In this document: in pieces, positions 63,198 to 64,000 of the stretch | How the letters are laid out: every line of letters begins with the position of its first letter | Position numbering within the stretch: the stretch's first letter is position 1 | DNA from: Clostridiales bacterium | GTDB taxonomy: Bacteria; Bacillota; Clostridia; Christensenellales; Borkfalkiaceae | Direction: 5' to 3' | Assembly: GCA_003538975.1 (NCBI GenBank) | Contig: DPQQ01000003.1 | Location: 46,478 to 110,477 of the forward strand | DNA: 64,000 nt | Made by a program: the position numbers and the translations under genes | Notes under the pieces: model-generated | What the model was told of the DNA's origin: nothing | The model's database searches: none | What the model saw: only the letters and a program-made list of their open reading frames with translations

Positions 63198-63220
63198 GAA
63201 CGGTTCGCTGAAACATAGCT
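63198..63220 (+). repeat. Dispersed 23-nt intergenic repeat, copy 12
   Basis: Reads GAACGGTTCGCTGAAACA, then TAGCT; like 34823-34845 with one base lost. A further weak match starts at 63145. Confidence 0.4.
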
Positions 63221-63302
63221 TGAAAACATAAAAGTATCTGTATTATAATTTAATCTATTTATATATTGTTATATACGCTATAAATAAAATACCGTAATAA
63301 AA

Positions 63303-63337
63303 AACAGGCTCGCGGAAAGTTTCCGTGAGCCTGTTCT
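63303..63337 (-). terminator. nifJ terminator
   Basis: 15-bp stem AACAGGCTCGCGGAA/TTCCGTGAGCCTGTT (one wobble), with a T run on the minus strand. Confidence 0.88.
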
Positions 63338-63394
63338 ATTTTGTTTTATACGCTTTTATCTTATTGCCGTAAGGCAACGAAAAGCGTTATATTC

Positions 63395-64000
<606 letters not shown>

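Overview
The window reads as chromosomal DNA of a low-to-moderate GC Gram-positive anaerobe of the Clostridia (Bacillota). Supporting signs are an LL-diaminopimelate aminotransferase lysine pathway, pyruvate:ferredoxin oxidoreductase, rubrerythrin, a YyaC (DUF1256) sporulation-type protein, ParB with two parS sites, and Bacillota-type gene sets around the origin. An uncultured gut lineage such as Christensenellales is plausible but cannot be shown from the sequence alone. Intergenic DNA is much more AT-rich than coding DNA.

Layout. 0.7-4.5 kb: dapA-dapB-dapF-dapL operon. 4.8-6.2 kb: GH1 glycosidase. 6.4 kb: tRNA-Pro(GGG). 6.6-11.0 kb, minus strand: dnaN, rpmH, rnpA, yidD, yidC and jag. 11.0-11.5 kb: candidate oriC, an AT-rich gap with five DnaA-box-like 9-mers. 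11.5-12.8 kb: rsmG and a SLOG protein. 12.9-18.4 kb, minus strand: GNAT, SPFH/NfeD pair, parB and ftsH. 18.4-21.4 kb: a 3 kb AT-rich gene-free stretch with a remnant of a DUF4127 gene and two parS sites. 21.4-26.7 kb: yyaC, a membrane protein, pepV, a cupin, rubrerythrin and a frameshifted small gene. 27.2-27.5 kb: rnpB. 27.6-30.0 kb: a three-gene restriction-modification cassette. 30.1-34.7 kb: mnmG, dnaA and the divergent recF. 34.9-37.0 kb: glycosyltransferase plus acyltransferase. 37-43.6 kb: methionine gamma-lyase family protein, EamA transporter, and a 1217-residue lipoprotein with a sialate O-acetylesterase-like domain. 44-50.1 kb: tilS-hpt, a small membrane protein, a beta-propeller lipoprotein and a DUF4127 protein. 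50.4 kb: tRNA-Arg(ACG). 50.7-58.6 kb: DUF3267 protease-like protein, a compact alaS, cysS-cysE, a DeoR-type regulator and serS. 58.7-63.1 kb: DEAD-box helicase, MATE transporter and an internally duplicated protein of unknown family. 63.4 kb to the end: the 3' part of nifJ.

The window contains most of the classical origin-region genes (rpmH, rnpA, yidC, jag, mnmG, rsmG, parB, dnaA, dnaN, recF), but in a scrambled order: dnaA and recF lie about 21 kb from dnaN. The best origin candidate is next to dnaN, not dnaA. The parS pair lies about 10 kb from that candidate, as expected for ParB-based origin segregation, but no parA is present in the window.

The observations most worth following are: a dispersed 23-nt intergenic repeat family; a leaderless-looking rsmG promoter whose -35 lies in a DnaA box; the DUF4127 5' duplication beside the parS region; the restriction-modification cassette with two different methyltransferases around one endonuclease; a YidC with a large extra domain; and the internally duplicated unknown protein at 61.97-63.09 kb.
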